Shown here: positions 34,974 to 43,765 of the stretch, in pieces
How the letters are laid out: each line of letters begins with the position of its first letter
How positions within the stretch are numbered: the first letter of the stretch is position 1
Notes under the pieces: model-generated
Seen by the model: the letters and a program-made list of their open reading frames with translations, nothing else
Told to the model about the DNA's origin: nothing
The model's database searches: none
Translations under genes and position numbers: made by a program
NCBI RefSeq assembly: GCF_012974865.1
Contig: NZ_CP043633.1
Span: 2,117,001 to 2,181,000, forward strand
DNA: 64,000 bases
Source: Nonlabens sp. Ci31
GTDB taxonomy: Bacteria > Bacteroidota > Bacteroidia > Flavobacteriales > Flavobacteriaceae
Direction of reading: 5' to 3'

Positions 34974-36392
34974 ATGAAAAAAATTACATTTTTATTAACC
35001 TTCCTTATCAGCTCAGTTTGTTTTGCACAAGTAGTGCTGGAAAATTTTGAAGGTACAGCACCGACCTTAGGCTTTTCTAATGGGCCAGGTACGGCTACAA
35101 TTGTAACTGATCCGGCTGCAGGAGCTGCAAACGGTAACGTTCTTGAGATAATTACAGGAGCAGCATCTGCACCATGGCAGCAAGCCGAGCTTACCTTACA
35201 AGGTGACTGGATGGATTTAACTACTAACAAAATAGTTACTGTAGATGTCTATTCAACTTCAGCTTTCGACATGCTTGCTAGAATAGAGGGAGGAACTGGT
35301 CCTATATCTGCTACTGATGCAAGTCATACAGGAAGCGGTTGGGAGAACCTTTCTTTTGACTTTAGTATACCTAAAGATGGTCAGCAAGTGGCTAATGGTG
35401 CTTATCCTAAAATATTTTTCTTTAACCTGTGGGATAGCTCTGCAAATGGAGGAAGCGGTGGATGGGCCGATGCAAACGGAGCAAGTTCTGTTAGAACTAG
35501 TTACGTAGATAATGTTTCTGCATTTTCCACACCACCACCACCAACATGTGATGATGGTATTCAAAATCAAGGGGAAACAGGGATCGATTGTGGAGGACCT
35601 AACTGTGCTGCCTGTCCTACACCACCTACCGTAGCTGCACCTCGACCACCTAATAGACCAGCTGCTGATGTTATTTCTTTCTTTAGTGACGTTTATACGG
35701 ATGTTGCTGTAGATGCATTTGACGCAGGTTTTTGTGGTACTCCTTCTGTTACAGATGCAATTATTGCGGGTAATGCTACAAAATTATTCTCAAGCAAACC
35801 TTGTCAAGGAATTGCTTTTGATAGTGATGCTAACGATATAGATGCGACTGGATTTACCAAACTACACATTGATTTTTATACGGATGAAACTAATGTAGTA
35901 GGTAAAGTTTTCAACCTGAAACTAGTTGATTTTAATGGAGGCGCTGGAGAAGATAATGCTAGAACAATTGAACTCAATATTAATGATGGTACAAATCCTG
36001 GTGTAGTCGCAGGAAATGGTACAAATTGGGTTTCTCTTGATCTAAATATTTCTCCATTTGATGATTTGTCTCAAATAGTGATTACTTCAAATTTAAATAA
36101 TGTGTGGTACGATAACTTGTATCTTCACAAGGATACTACAGCTAGTGTAGATGATGCAAATGCAGCTGTATTTACTGCATATCCTAACCCAACTTCAAAT
36201 AACTGGACTATTTCTGGTACTACTACCATTAATTCAGTTGCTATTTTTGATATCATGGGTAAGCAAATTGCTACAGTAGAAGCTAACGACATGGATGTAG
36301 AAATCAATACTACTAACATTGTTGCAGGTATGTACTTTGCTAAAATTGAAAGCGATAATGGCGTACAAACCATAAAGCTTATTAAAGAATAA
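34974..36392 (+). CDS. T9SS-secreted putative glucan-binding protein
   Basis: A 472-residue secreted protein. It has a signal peptide (MKKITFLL...CFAQ), an N-terminal jelly-roll CBM-like domain (about 20-190; VVLENFEGT, WQQAELTLQGDW, SYVDNVSAF) and a Cys-rich linker (TCDDGIQNQGETGIDCGG). Then comes a domain beginning DVISFFSDVYTDV (about 230-385), homologous to the C-terminal domains of the lipoproteins at 12961 and 16312. It ends in a type A T9SS sorting domain (YPNPTSNNWTISG to IKLIKE). No catalytic motif is visible. The frame extends upstream to 34887, but the ATG at 34974 gives a proper signal peptide. It likely captures glucan at or beyond the cell surface. Confidence 0.8.
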   Translation: MKKITFLLTFLISSVCFAQVVLENFEGTAPTLGFSNGPGTATIVTDPAAGAANGNVLEIITGAASAPWQQAELTLQGDWMDLTTNKIVTVDVYSTSAFDMLARIEGGTGPISATDASHTGSGWENLSFDFSIPKDGQQVANGAYPKIFFFNLWDSSANGGSGGWADANGASSVRTSYVDNVSAFSTPPPPTCDDGIQNQGETGIDCGGPNCAACPTPPTVAAPRPPNRPAADVISFFSDVYTDVAVDAFDAGFCGTPSVTDAIIAGNATKLFSSKPCQGIAFDSDANDIDATGFTKLHIDFYTDETNVVGKVFNLKLVDFNGGAGEDNARTIELNINDGTNPGVVAGNGTNWVSLDLNISPFDDLSQIVITSNLNNVWYDNLYLHKDTTASVDDANAAVFTAYPNPTSNNWTISGTTTINSVAIFDIMGKQIATVEANDMDVEINTTNIVAGMYFAKIESDNGVQTIKLIKE

Positions 36393-36425
36393 CAATTGGT
36401 TATTTGATTTAATTCAATAAGAGTT

Positions 36426-36456
36426 AAAAAGGCTGTCTGTAAGGACAGCCTTTTTT
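36426..36456 (+). terminator. Rho-independent terminator
   Basis: AAAAAGGCTGTC / GACAGCCTTTTTT with a six-base loop, 34 bases after the T9SS protein stop. Confidence 0.92.
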
Positions 36457-36526
36457 ATTTTACCTTTTTAGTTATCGAACCCAATAGTATAAAAAGAATA
36501 TTTTTACATTAAAATTACAATTGACT

Positions 36527-38650
36527 ATGATTCATAAAGTACTTTTTCTCTTAGCTTCTTTTATCTTAATATCCAGTTGCTCAAATAAAGAAGAAGAAGC
36601 CGCCGCAACAGATGCTCGAGGACGGCTCGCAAATGATTTAATTCATGAAACAAGTCCTTACTTATTGCAACATGCATACAATCCTGTAGATTGGAAGGCT
36701 TGGAATTCAGAATCTTTAGAGTTAGCAAAAGAGGAAAATAAGCTAGTGGTTATCTCCATAGGTTATTCAGCATGTCATTGGTGTCATGTCATGGAAGAAG
36801 AAAGCTTTGAAAATGATTCTGTTGCGGCTTTAATGAATGATAACTTTATAAGTATTAAGGTAGACCGCGAAGAGCGACCAGATGTAGATCAAATTTATAT
36901 GGATGCGGTTCAATTAATGACAGGTAAGGGCGGCTGGCCGCTTAATTGTATTACTCTACCAGATGGAAGACCTGTATTTGGAGGTACTTATTTTACAACA
37001 TCCCAATGGACTAATGTATTGGTCGAAATGTCTGATCTGTATAAGAAGAATCCTGAAAAAGTAATTGCCTATGCTGATAGATTAACTAAAGGAATGAAAA
37101 GCAAGGACTTAATTGCGGTTAACAAAGAAGCGGTTGCATTTAATACGAAGTCAATGGATTCTATAGTAAACTTGTGGAAACCTTCCTTAGATCTTGTTTA
37201 TGGAGGACAGCAAGGTGCTCCAAAGTTCCCCATGCCTAATCAATTAAGTTTTTTACTGCGTTATAGTGTTCAGAACAATGATAAATTACTGCAAAAGCAT
37301 GTAGAGAACTCCTTAATTAAAATGGCTAATGGCGGTATATATGACCAAGTAGGTGGTGGTTTTTCTAGGTATACGGTTGATGAAGAATGGCATGTACCAC
37401 ATTTTGAAAAAATGTTGTACGATAATGCTCAGCTCGTTAGCCTTTATGCAGATGCCTATCAATTAACAGGAAATGAATATTTTAAAAAAATTATAGAGGA
37501 AACATTAGACTTTGTTCATGTAGAGCTTACTCAAAAGGAAGGAGCTTTTTATTCATCCATAAATGCAGATAGTAAAACCAATAGCGATGTCCTTAAGGAA
37601 GGTGCATTCTATACATGGACTAAAAAAGACTTAGAAACTGCTATAGATTCAGAACTAGAGCTGTTTAATTCCTATTATAATATCAATGAAGCTAGGAAGT
37701 GGGAAGATGATACGTACATTTTATACAAAACAACATCAGACTTAGAATTTTTAAAAGAATTTGGTTTAACGCAACAGGAGTTAGATGTATTGGTAGATGA
37801 TTGGAAATCCAAACTAGGTACTTTTAGAGCCAACAGAGAACGACCTTCTACAGATGATAAAGTGCTCACTTCTTGGAATGCATTAATGCTTAAGGGATAC
37901 GTGGATGCCTACCGCGTTCTAGGAAACAAAAAATATTTGGATCGAGCAATTAAAAATGCCGAGTTTATAAAAACCAAACAATTAAATAAGGACGGCTCGC
38001 TATTCCATAATTATAAAAAAGGCAGAAGTACGATTGAAGGTTTTTCTGAAGATTATGCACACACGATTGACGCGTTTATCGCATTATATCAGGCAACGTT
38101 AGATGAAAAATGGCTCAAGACAGCAAATGATCTTATGAAGTATTCCATGACCCATTTCTATGATAAAAACAGCGGTATGTTTTATTTTACTTCCGATCAA
38201 CACACCAACTTGATCACTCGTAAAACGGAGGTTGTAGATAATGTGATTTCTTCATCAAATTCAGTGTTAGCTACTAGTTTATTCCAACTAGGACATTACT
38301 ATACGAATAAAGAGTACTCTAAAAATTCAAAATTTATGCTGTCCAATATGCATAAGGATTTGAAAGCAACGCCTTCTGCTTATGCTAATTGGCTGGGTTT
38401 ATATTTAAACTATTCTAACCCTTATTATGAAGTAGCTATTTCTGGAAGTAATGCTATGGAAAAAATGAAGGAGCTGCATTCTTATTATTTGCCAAATATA
38501 TTAATAGCGGGTTCCACTGTTGATAGTGACTTGTCTATTATGAAAAATAGGTTTAATCAGGACCATACGTATATCTATGTATGCGTAGATGGTAGTTGTA
38601 AACTTCCTGTTACCAATACGGAAAGTGCGGTTGATCAGCTTTTAAAATAA
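36527..38650 (+). CDS. DUF255 thioredoxin-like lipoprotein (YyaL/SPATA20-type)
   Basis: A 707-residue lipoprotein (LISSCSNKE). The N-terminal thioredoxin-like DUF255 domain has the family signature [15 protein letters not shown] with a CxxC pair, preceded by [13 protein letters not shown]. The rest is an (alpha/alpha)-toroid-like region ([46 protein letters not shown]). Family members are often described as N-acyl glucosamine epimerase-like or thioredoxin domain proteins; the true activity is not established. The lipid anchor puts it in the envelope, unlike cytoplasmic YyaL. ATG at 36527 is preferred to the TTG two codons upstream. Confidence 0.88.
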   Translation: MIHKVLFLLASFILISSCSNKEEEAAATDARGRLANDLIHETSPYLLQHAYNPVDWKAWNSESLELAKEENKLVVISIGYSACHWCHVMEEESFENDSVAALMNDNFISIKVDREERPDVDQIYMDAVQLMTGKGGWPLNCITLPDGRPVFGGTYFTTSQWTNVLVEMSDLYKKNPEKVIAYADRLTKGMKSKDLIAVNKEAVAFNTKSMDSIVNLWKPSLDLVYGGQQGAPKFPMPNQLSFLLRYSVQNNDKLLQKHVENSLIKMANGGIYDQVGGGFSRYTVDEEWHVPHFEKMLYDNAQLVSLYADAYQLTGNEYFKKIIEETLDFVHVELTQKEGAFYSSINADSKTNSDVLKEGAFYTWTKKDLETAIDSELELFNSYYNINEARKWEDDTYILYKTTSDLEFLKEFGLTQQELDVLVDDWKSKLGTFRANRERPSTDDKVLTSWNALMLKGYVDAYRVLGNKKYLDRAIKNAEFIKTKQLNKDGSLFHNYKKGRSTIEGFSEDYAHTIDAFIALYQATLDEKWLKTANDLMKYSMTHFYDKNSGMFYFTSDQHTNLITRKTEVVDNVISSSNSVLATSLFQLGHYYTNKEYSKNSKFMLSNMHKDLKATPSAYANWLGLYLNYSNPYYEVAISGSNAMEKMKELHSYYLPNILIAGSTVDSDLSIMKNRFNQDHTYIYVCVDGSCKLPVTNTESAVDQLLK

Positions 38651-38656
38651 TTGATT

Positions 38657-40036
38657 CTAAAAAATCTTACCAGGATTCAAGATTCCTTTAGGATCCATAA
38701 AACTTTTAAGAGAACGCATCAAAGCAATTTCTTCTGGAGTACGGCACAATTCTAAATACGCCTTTTTATGGGTTCCTATGCCATGCTCGGCACTTACAGA
38801 GCCACCTATTTCTTTGAGTCCGTCGTAGATGCAATGATCAATGGCTTTTTTAAGTGCTAGGTTTAGATTTTCTTTTCCTATCATGAAATGAATGTTCCCA
38901 TCTGCCACGTGGCCTAATGCATAGATTTGCTTTACACCTTTAATCGCAGCTAAAGCCTTGTATCTGTCCCCTATATAGGAACCTATTAATGGGATGGGTA
39001 AACTGATATCAAAATGCTGGTCGTGGGTCATAAAATCTACCAGATTATTGACATCTTCTCTGATTCTAAAAAACCACTCTACATCGCTAGGAGATTGTGC
39101 CATCACCGCATCTAGAATCATTTCATTTTCCAAGGCGTTCTCTAGCAAATCTTGGAACTCTGCTTGATCATTAGTCGGATGACTCCCTAATGCTTCTGCG
39201 AGAACATAATACTCGTAATCGTAAGGTAACGGTGGTTTTACAGCAGCACTGACGCTGGTCATTTGCTCGTAACTATTTTTCCAAATCAGTTCAAACCCAC
39301 TTAGTTTTCCAGCAAGATTACTATCCATGTATTTTAGAAAACAGACGACTTTCTCATAGTTATTAAAACCTATGTAGGCGGCGTTGCGACTTTTAGGGGC
39401 TTCTTCTAGTTTTAGAATCGCGCGAGTAATTATTCCTAGTGTTCCTTCACTACCTATAAACAATTGTTTGAGGTCATAAGCGCTATTGTCTTTAATGATC
39501 TTTTTCAAAGAAGAAATAATCGTGCCGTCTGCTGTTACCGCTTCAAGTCCTAAAACAAGCTGTCTGGTCATTCCGTATTTGAGAACACGCAATCCTCCGG
39601 CATTTGTTGAAATGACGCCACCTATTTGCGCACTACCTCTTGCTCCAAAATTCAAAGGGAATAGCAGTTCTTTGTTATTTGCCGACTCCTGAATATGTTC
39701 TAGAATCACACCTGCCTGCACTGTTATCGTTCTACTGGCAGTATCTATCTCTTCTATTTTATTTAATCGTTCTGTAGATATCACCACTTCATCACCATTA
39801 GTTTCTGTGCTTCCTACCAGGTTGGTAAGACCACCGTGAACGACGACCGGTAGGGCTTCTTGGAAACATATTTTCATGATGTTACTTACTTGCTCAGTGT
39901 TTTCTGGCAGTAGTACACACAAAGCTTTAAGAGGCTCGTCCATATGCCATATATGATGGTATCTATGGGACAGGGCATTCTTCTCAAGTATTTGTTCTTC
40001 TTTAAGGAAGTGAGAAAATAACTCGTGTGCGATCAT
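38657..40036 (-). CDS. FAD-linked 2-hydroxyacid oxidase/dehydrogenase (GlcD-like)
   Basis: A 459-residue flavoprotein of the FAD-binding type 4 / oxidase C-terminal family (glycolate oxidase GlcD, D-lactate or D-2-hydroxyglutarate dehydrogenase). The FAD-binding domain shows VVVHGGLTNLVGS, ARGSAQIGGVISTNAGGLRVLKYGMTR and LFIGSEGTLGIIT. The C-terminal domain has LGHVADGNIHFMIG and SVSAEHGIGTHKK, where histidines bind metal and substrate, and ends MDPKGILNPGKIF. Electron acceptor and substrate cannot be fixed from sequence. It is convergent with the DUF255 gene, only 6 bases apart. It has no GlcE/GlcF partners next to it. Confidence 0.9.
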   Translation of the reverse strand: MIAHELFSHFLKEEQILEKNALSHRYHHIWHMDEPLKALCVLLPENTEQVSNIMKICFQEALPVVVHGGLTNLVGSTETNGDEVVISTERLNKIEEIDTASRTITVQAGVILEHIQESANNKELLFPLNFGARGSAQIGGVISTNAGGLRVLKYGMTRQLVLGLEAVTADGTIISSLKKIIKDNSAYDLKQLFIGSEGTLGIITRAILKLEEAPKSRNAAYIGFNNYEKVVCFLKYMDSNLAGKLSGFELIWKNSYEQMTSVSAAVKPPLPYDYEYYVLAEALGSHPTNDQAEFQDLLENALENEMILDAVMAQSPSDVEWFFRIREDVNNLVDFMTHDQHFDISLPIPLIGSYIGDRYKALAAIKGVKQIYALGHVADGNIHFMIGKENLNLALKKAIDHCIYDGLKEIGGSVSAEHGIGTHKKAYLELCRTPEEIALMRSLKSFMDPKGILNPGKIF

Positions 40037-40111
40037 GTAGGAAAAATATTTGATAGTTACTAAAGGTGTAAGCTAATCAATTAAAGCTCAATTTTGCTGT
40101 GTTTTTTACTG

Positions 40112-40342
40112 TTACCACAATTGTCCTCTGTGTGGCTTCAAGGCGTCCCTTACTGCAGGCATATGTTCTTCTTCTAATGCTATATAAGCGATGTGATGCC
40201 TATCATTTATCTCTTCAACGCCAGTGGCAATAGAAGCTACTTTTTCACTTTCTACATATTCATCTAGGTGAATAAGGTGGTGCGCTGCTGTTCTAGAAGC
40301 ATCTGGACCTTTAAAGTCCCAAATCAATTTTAATTTTCTCAT
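40112..40342 (-). CDS. Small conserved-looking hypothetical protein
   Basis: A 76-residue soluble protein with alternating charged and hydrophobic segments (AAHHLIHLDEYVE, HHIAYIALEEEHMPAVRDAL) compatible with a small alpha/beta fold. I do not recognise the family. Its start overlaps the end of the upstream SRPBCC-like gene by four bases (ATGA), which strongly suggests translational coupling and that it is real. Histidine-rich composition might indicate metal binding, but there is no clear motif. Confidence 0.6.
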   Translation of the reverse strand: MRKLKLIWDFKGPDASRTAAHHLIHLDEYVESEKVASIATGVEEINDRHHIAYIALEEEHMPAVRDALKPHRGQLW

Positions 40343-40821
40343 GAATTGGTTTTGATATAATCATCCTTGTTTTCTGCAAAGGTCTTGAAATCTTCCATAT
40401 GTTGCAGTGTTTGCTGCTTAAATAATTTAGGTTGGGCTTTTGCTACTACTCTCATCATTCCCGTAAACTTAAAAATACTGGTAGCATTCCATAAAGTAGT
40501 TGGTACTAATTGATCATTGATGTTTGTTTCGCTTTCGCGAAAGCGGTTGCTCTGCTTATTAACTACACCACTAGTGCGGTAGGTAGCTTCCCATAAGTGA
40601 GGTAAGTCTACAGCGGTGACTTGTTCCTTCATGGTAATAGTTGTTCCGGCAACTCTAATTTTCATTTCTCTAGTGCTATTTTCTTCTCCAGGATTTCCCG
40701 AAAGATTTCGAGTACTTACCAGTCCTTTTTGCCAATGTTTAAAATAGCTTTGATTTTTAAATAATTCCATTACCTCATTAATAGGAAGTAAAATCTCAAT
40801 AGAGTGCTCGCTTTTTATCAT
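40339..40821 (-). CDS. SRPBCC/START-like domain protein
   Basis: A 160-residue protein with the pattern of the polyketide-cyclase/SRPBCC fold: an initial strand HSIEILLPINEVMELFKN, a following FKHWQKGL motif, central strands (TREMKIRVAGTTITMKEQV) and a long C-terminal helix. Such proteins bind hydrophobic ligands. Palindrome copy 6 lies in the frame and gives NRFRESE in a loop around residue 90. It is coupled to the small downstream gene by a 4-base overlap and is divergent from the PPIase operon. Confidence 0.75.
   Translation of the reverse strand: MIKSEHSIEILLPINEVMELFKNQSYFKHWQKGLVSTRNLSGNPGEENSTREMKIRVAGTTITMKEQVTAVDLPHLWEATYRTSGVVNKQSNRFRESETNINDQLVPTTLWNATSIFKFTGMMRVVAKAQPKLFKQQTLQHMEDFKTFAENKDDYIKTNS
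40530..40545. repeat. Palindrome copy 6, inside the SRPBCC gene (encodes RFRES)
   Basis: CGCTTTCGCGAAAGCG read on the minus strand as Arg-Phe-Arg-Glu-Ser. Confidence 0.97.
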
Positions 40822-40890
40822 AATTTTTAAGTCGTGTAAGCTGTTCTAAACTTAATTATATTTAATAAAATAACAAGTGAAACACTACGT

Positions 40891-40921
40891 TTTGAAAGGC
40901 AGTGTTAAATAACTATTTTTG
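40891..40921 (+). promoter_or_regulatory. Bacteroidota-type promoter of the PPIase operon
   Basis: TTTG at 40891-40894, a 19-base spacer and TATTTTTG at 40914-40921 give a full match to the -33/-7 consensus, 20 bases before the ATG at 40942. This is the clearest promoter in the window. Confidence 0.7.
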
Positions 40922-40941
40922 CTATCCTTGAAAAGAAAATT

Positions 40942-42921
40942 ATGAAGAATATAAAAGGTCTCTTAGGTATAGCTGTATTGCTGTTTTCTGTCTCATCCTA
41001 TGCGCAAAAAATAGAAGACACCACTTTTCTTACCATAGATGGGAAGGACTATGATGCAGGGACTTTTATGAAATTTTATTTTAAGAATATAGATATCGTC
41101 CAAGAAGAAGAACAAAAAGATATTTATAATTACCTAGATCTTTATATAGACTACCGTTTAAAGTTACAGCAAGCTTATGAATTAGAGCTGGATAAAAAGG
41201 AAAGTCATATCAGAGAGATTCAAAGTACTCGTTCTAGTCTGGCACAACCTTATTTAACAGATAATAAGGTGACAGAAAGCTTAGTTAAAGAAGGATACGA
41301 GCGAGGTTTGCAACAGGTAAATGCGAGCCATATTTTAATTAAAGTAAGTCGTGGGGCTTCTCCAGTAGATACTTTAAAGGCTTGGAATAGGATAGAGGCT
41401 ATTTATAAAGAACTTCAACAAGACATCAGTTTTGGAACCCTTGCAAGAACTAAAAGTGAAGGTCCTAGTGCAGGTAATGAAGGGAATATAGGCTGGTTCG
41501 GTGCTTTTGTGATGGCTTATGAATTTGAGACAGCGGCTTACGAGACTCCAGCAGCCACTTTTTCAAAGCCGATAAGGACAGATTTTGGATATCATATCGT
41601 TTATGTAAATGATAAAAGACCAGATCCTGGAGAAGTGACCGTTGCGCACATCATGACTTTTGATAAACAAAAAGAAGGAGAACAGACAGCAGCGAGCCGT
41701 ATTCAAGAAATATACCAGCAACTGGAAGAAGGAAGAGGCTTTGAGGAACTTGCCAGAGAATTCTCTGATGATGAAAATAGTGCTTCTCGTGGGGGAAGGC
41801 TTAATAAATTCGGCACTGGTGGAATAGATGAAACCTTTGCAAATGCTGCTTTTAAACTCCAAGAAAAAGGAGCTTATTCCAAGCCAGTAGAAACTAAATA
41901 CGGCTGGCATATTATTAAATTACTGGAAAACCATCCCCTAAAAACTTTTGAAGAGTTGGAAAGCGAGCTGAAAGAAAAAATTAAAAAATCACCTCGTTCT
42001 AGAATCATCACCGAGGCTTTTACGGGTCAACTTAAAAAGCAATATCAAGTTCCCGAAACATTGGTGCTGCCAGAAGAAGTTTATGATATGGTGAGCGACA
42101 GTTTGATAATGACGGGTAAGTACGTTTTTGATAAGAACCAAGCCGCAAATAGCAACGAGCTCTTCCATATTAAAGAAAATGGCTACACGATCAGTAATTT
42201 TCTTTCTTATACCGCGCAAAAACAAGTAAAAGATTTCACTGCATTTGCGACTAAAAAAGAAAAGTTAGACGCATTCTATACTTCTTTTATTACAGAGAAA
42301 ATTATTTCTTACTACGATTCTAATTTAGAGAGAGATAACGAAGACTTTAGGTTCTTATACAATGAATTCAAAGAAGGCTTCTTAGTGTTTGACCTAATTG
42401 AAACACAAATATGGAATAAAGCAGATAATGATTCTGTGGGACAGCAGGATTATTACGATCGTCATAAAGTCAACTATACCTGGAAACGCAGGTTAGATGT
42501 GGACCTCACTCAAAGTACATCAGAAGAAGTGGCCCAAGAGGTTAGAGAAATGTTGCAACAAGGGATAGCGACAGATTCCATCAAAGCCCGCCTTAATGTG
42601 GGTGATAAAACTAAAGTGATCATTTCTTCTGGAACCGTGGAAGAGACGTACAATAGATTACCAGACGACTTTGAAGTGCGATTAGGAGTTTCTAATATAT
42701 ATCATGCTGATGGAGACAGTTTTTATAAAGTCATACAAGTGAATGAAATCATAGCGTCTTCAGTTAAAACGCTAGAAGAAGCAAGAGGTAGAGTTATTAA
42801 TGATTACAAGCAGGAACTAGAAAAAAATTGGATTGATGACCTCAGAAAAGGTCATCAAATAAAAGTCCATAAAAAAGTATTCAAAAAAGTAAAAGCTCAA
42901 ATAAAAACACAACTTGATTAA
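40942..42921 (+). CDS. Periplasmic peptidyl-prolyl isomerase with two parvulin domains (SurA/PrsA-like)
   Basis: A 659-residue exported chaperone-isomerase with a signal peptide ending SYAQ. A SurA-N-like helical region (about 30-110) is followed by two parvulin (PpiC) domains: first from VNASHILIKV to FGYHIVYV, second from VTVAHIMTF to YGWHIIKLL. A long C-terminal extension of about 300 residues has no domain I recognise. Expected role: folding of outer-membrane or secreted proteins. Its stop overlaps the next gene's TTG start by eight bases. First gene of a three-gene chaperone set with a consensus promoter. Confidence 0.9.
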   Translation: MKNIKGLLGIAVLLFSVSSYAQKIEDTTFLTIDGKDYDAGTFMKFYFKNIDIVQEEEQKDIYNYLDLYIDYRLKLQQAYELELDKKESHIREIQSTRSSLAQPYLTDNKVTESLVKEGYERGLQQVNASHILIKVSRGASPVDTLKAWNRIEAIYKELQQDISFGTLARTKSEGPSAGNEGNIGWFGAFVMAYEFETAAYETPAATFSKPIRTDFGYHIVYVNDKRPDPGEVTVAHIMTFDKQKEGEQTAASRIQEIYQQLEEGRGFEELAREFSDDENSASRGGRLNKFGTGGIDETFANAAFKLQEKGAYSKPVETKYGWHIIKLLENHPLKTFEELESELKEKIKKSPRSRIITEAFTGQLKKQYQVPETLVLPEEVYDMVSDSLIMTGKYVFDKNQAANSNELFHIKENGYTISNFLSYTAQKQVKDFTAFATKKEKLDAFYTSFITEKIISYYDSNLERDNEDFRFLYNEFKEGFLVFDLIETQIWNKADNDSVGQQDYYDRHKVNYTWKRRLDVDLTQSTSEEVAQEVREMLQQGIATDSIKARLNVGDKTKVIISSGTVEETYNRLPDDFEVRLGVSNIYHADGDSFYKVIQVNEIIASSVKTLEEARGRVINDYKQELEKNWIDDLRKGHQIKVHKKVFKKVKAQIKTQLD

Positions 42922-43765
42922 AAAAACCATTTACATAGCACTTTTCATTTCGTTAGTTTCTTGTGAGTATTTAACAAAGGAGACCCCAGCAGATAATGTG
43001 GTAACTTTAGGCACACATTACTTAGATAAAGACGATATAGCGCGACTTTTACCACAAGGGTATACACGGCAAGACAGTGCTCAAATTGTAGACGCTTATA
43101 TCAGTAAATGGGCAACAGATCATTTGTTAATGGACAATGCAATCGATAATATTTCACAAGAGAGACAGGCGCAACTGGATCAATTGATTGAAAATTATCA
43201 AATAGAATTATACGCCCAAGAATATTTAGGAGAACTAACCAAACAAAATCTAGACACACTCATCTCAGAAAAGGCAATTCTATCTTTCTATGAAAAACGC
43301 AAAGAGGACTTTAAATTAAATGAAGATTTAGTTCAGTTTAGGTATGTGCAATTGGATCCTCTTAACACTGATTTGCAAAAAATAACAAAGAGGTTCAATA
43401 AAGGCGATTTAAATTCGTTGAAAGAACTAGACAGTCTTAAGCTATCCTATCGCAATTACTTTTTAAACGATAGCATTTGGGTAAAAAAGAGTGCCCTTTT
43501 TGACGCTATGAACGTTATCAACGTGGCAAATGAAAAGTTATATATAAAAGAAAATAAAACGTGGAAGCTAGAAGATAGTCTTGGCGTATATTTGGTGCGA
43601 TTTAATAAAGTGCTTAAACGCGGGGATCGCGCGCCTTTATCCTATGTAAAGCCTACTGTAAAACAGATTTTACTCAACAAGAGCAAACTTGCTTATATTA
43701 AAAAATTAGAAAAAGATTTATTAAATGACGCTATTAACAGTGATAAACTTCAAATCAATAACTAA
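42914..43765 (+). CDS. SurA-like lipoprotein without a clear parvulin domain
   Basis: A 283-residue lipoprotein (SLVSCEYL, Cys about 17), starting at a TTG inside the end of the upstream gene. Helix-rich N-terminal region with AQIVDAYISKWATDHLLMDNA resembles the SurA substrate-binding core. A coiled segment and a strand-rich end (VYLVRFNKVLKRGDRAPLSYVKPTVKQILL) follow. No HILI/GWHI parvulin signature is present, so it is probably a chaperone or scaffold rather than an isomerase. It sits between two parvulin genes and overlaps the next one by 41 bases. Confidence 0.75.
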   Translation: MIKKTIYIALFISLVSCEYLTKETPADNVVTLGTHYLDKDDIARLLPQGYTRQDSAQIVDAYISKWATDHLLMDNAIDNISQERQAQLDQLIENYQIELYAQEYLGELTKQNLDTLISEKAILSFYEKRKEDFKLNEDLVQFRYVQLDPLNTDLQKITKRFNKGDLNSLKELDSLKLSYRNYFLNDSIWVKKSALFDAMNVINVANEKLYIKENKTWKLEDSLGVYLVRFNKVLKRGDRAPLSYVKPTVKQILLNKSKLAYIKKLEKDLLNDAINSDKLQINN

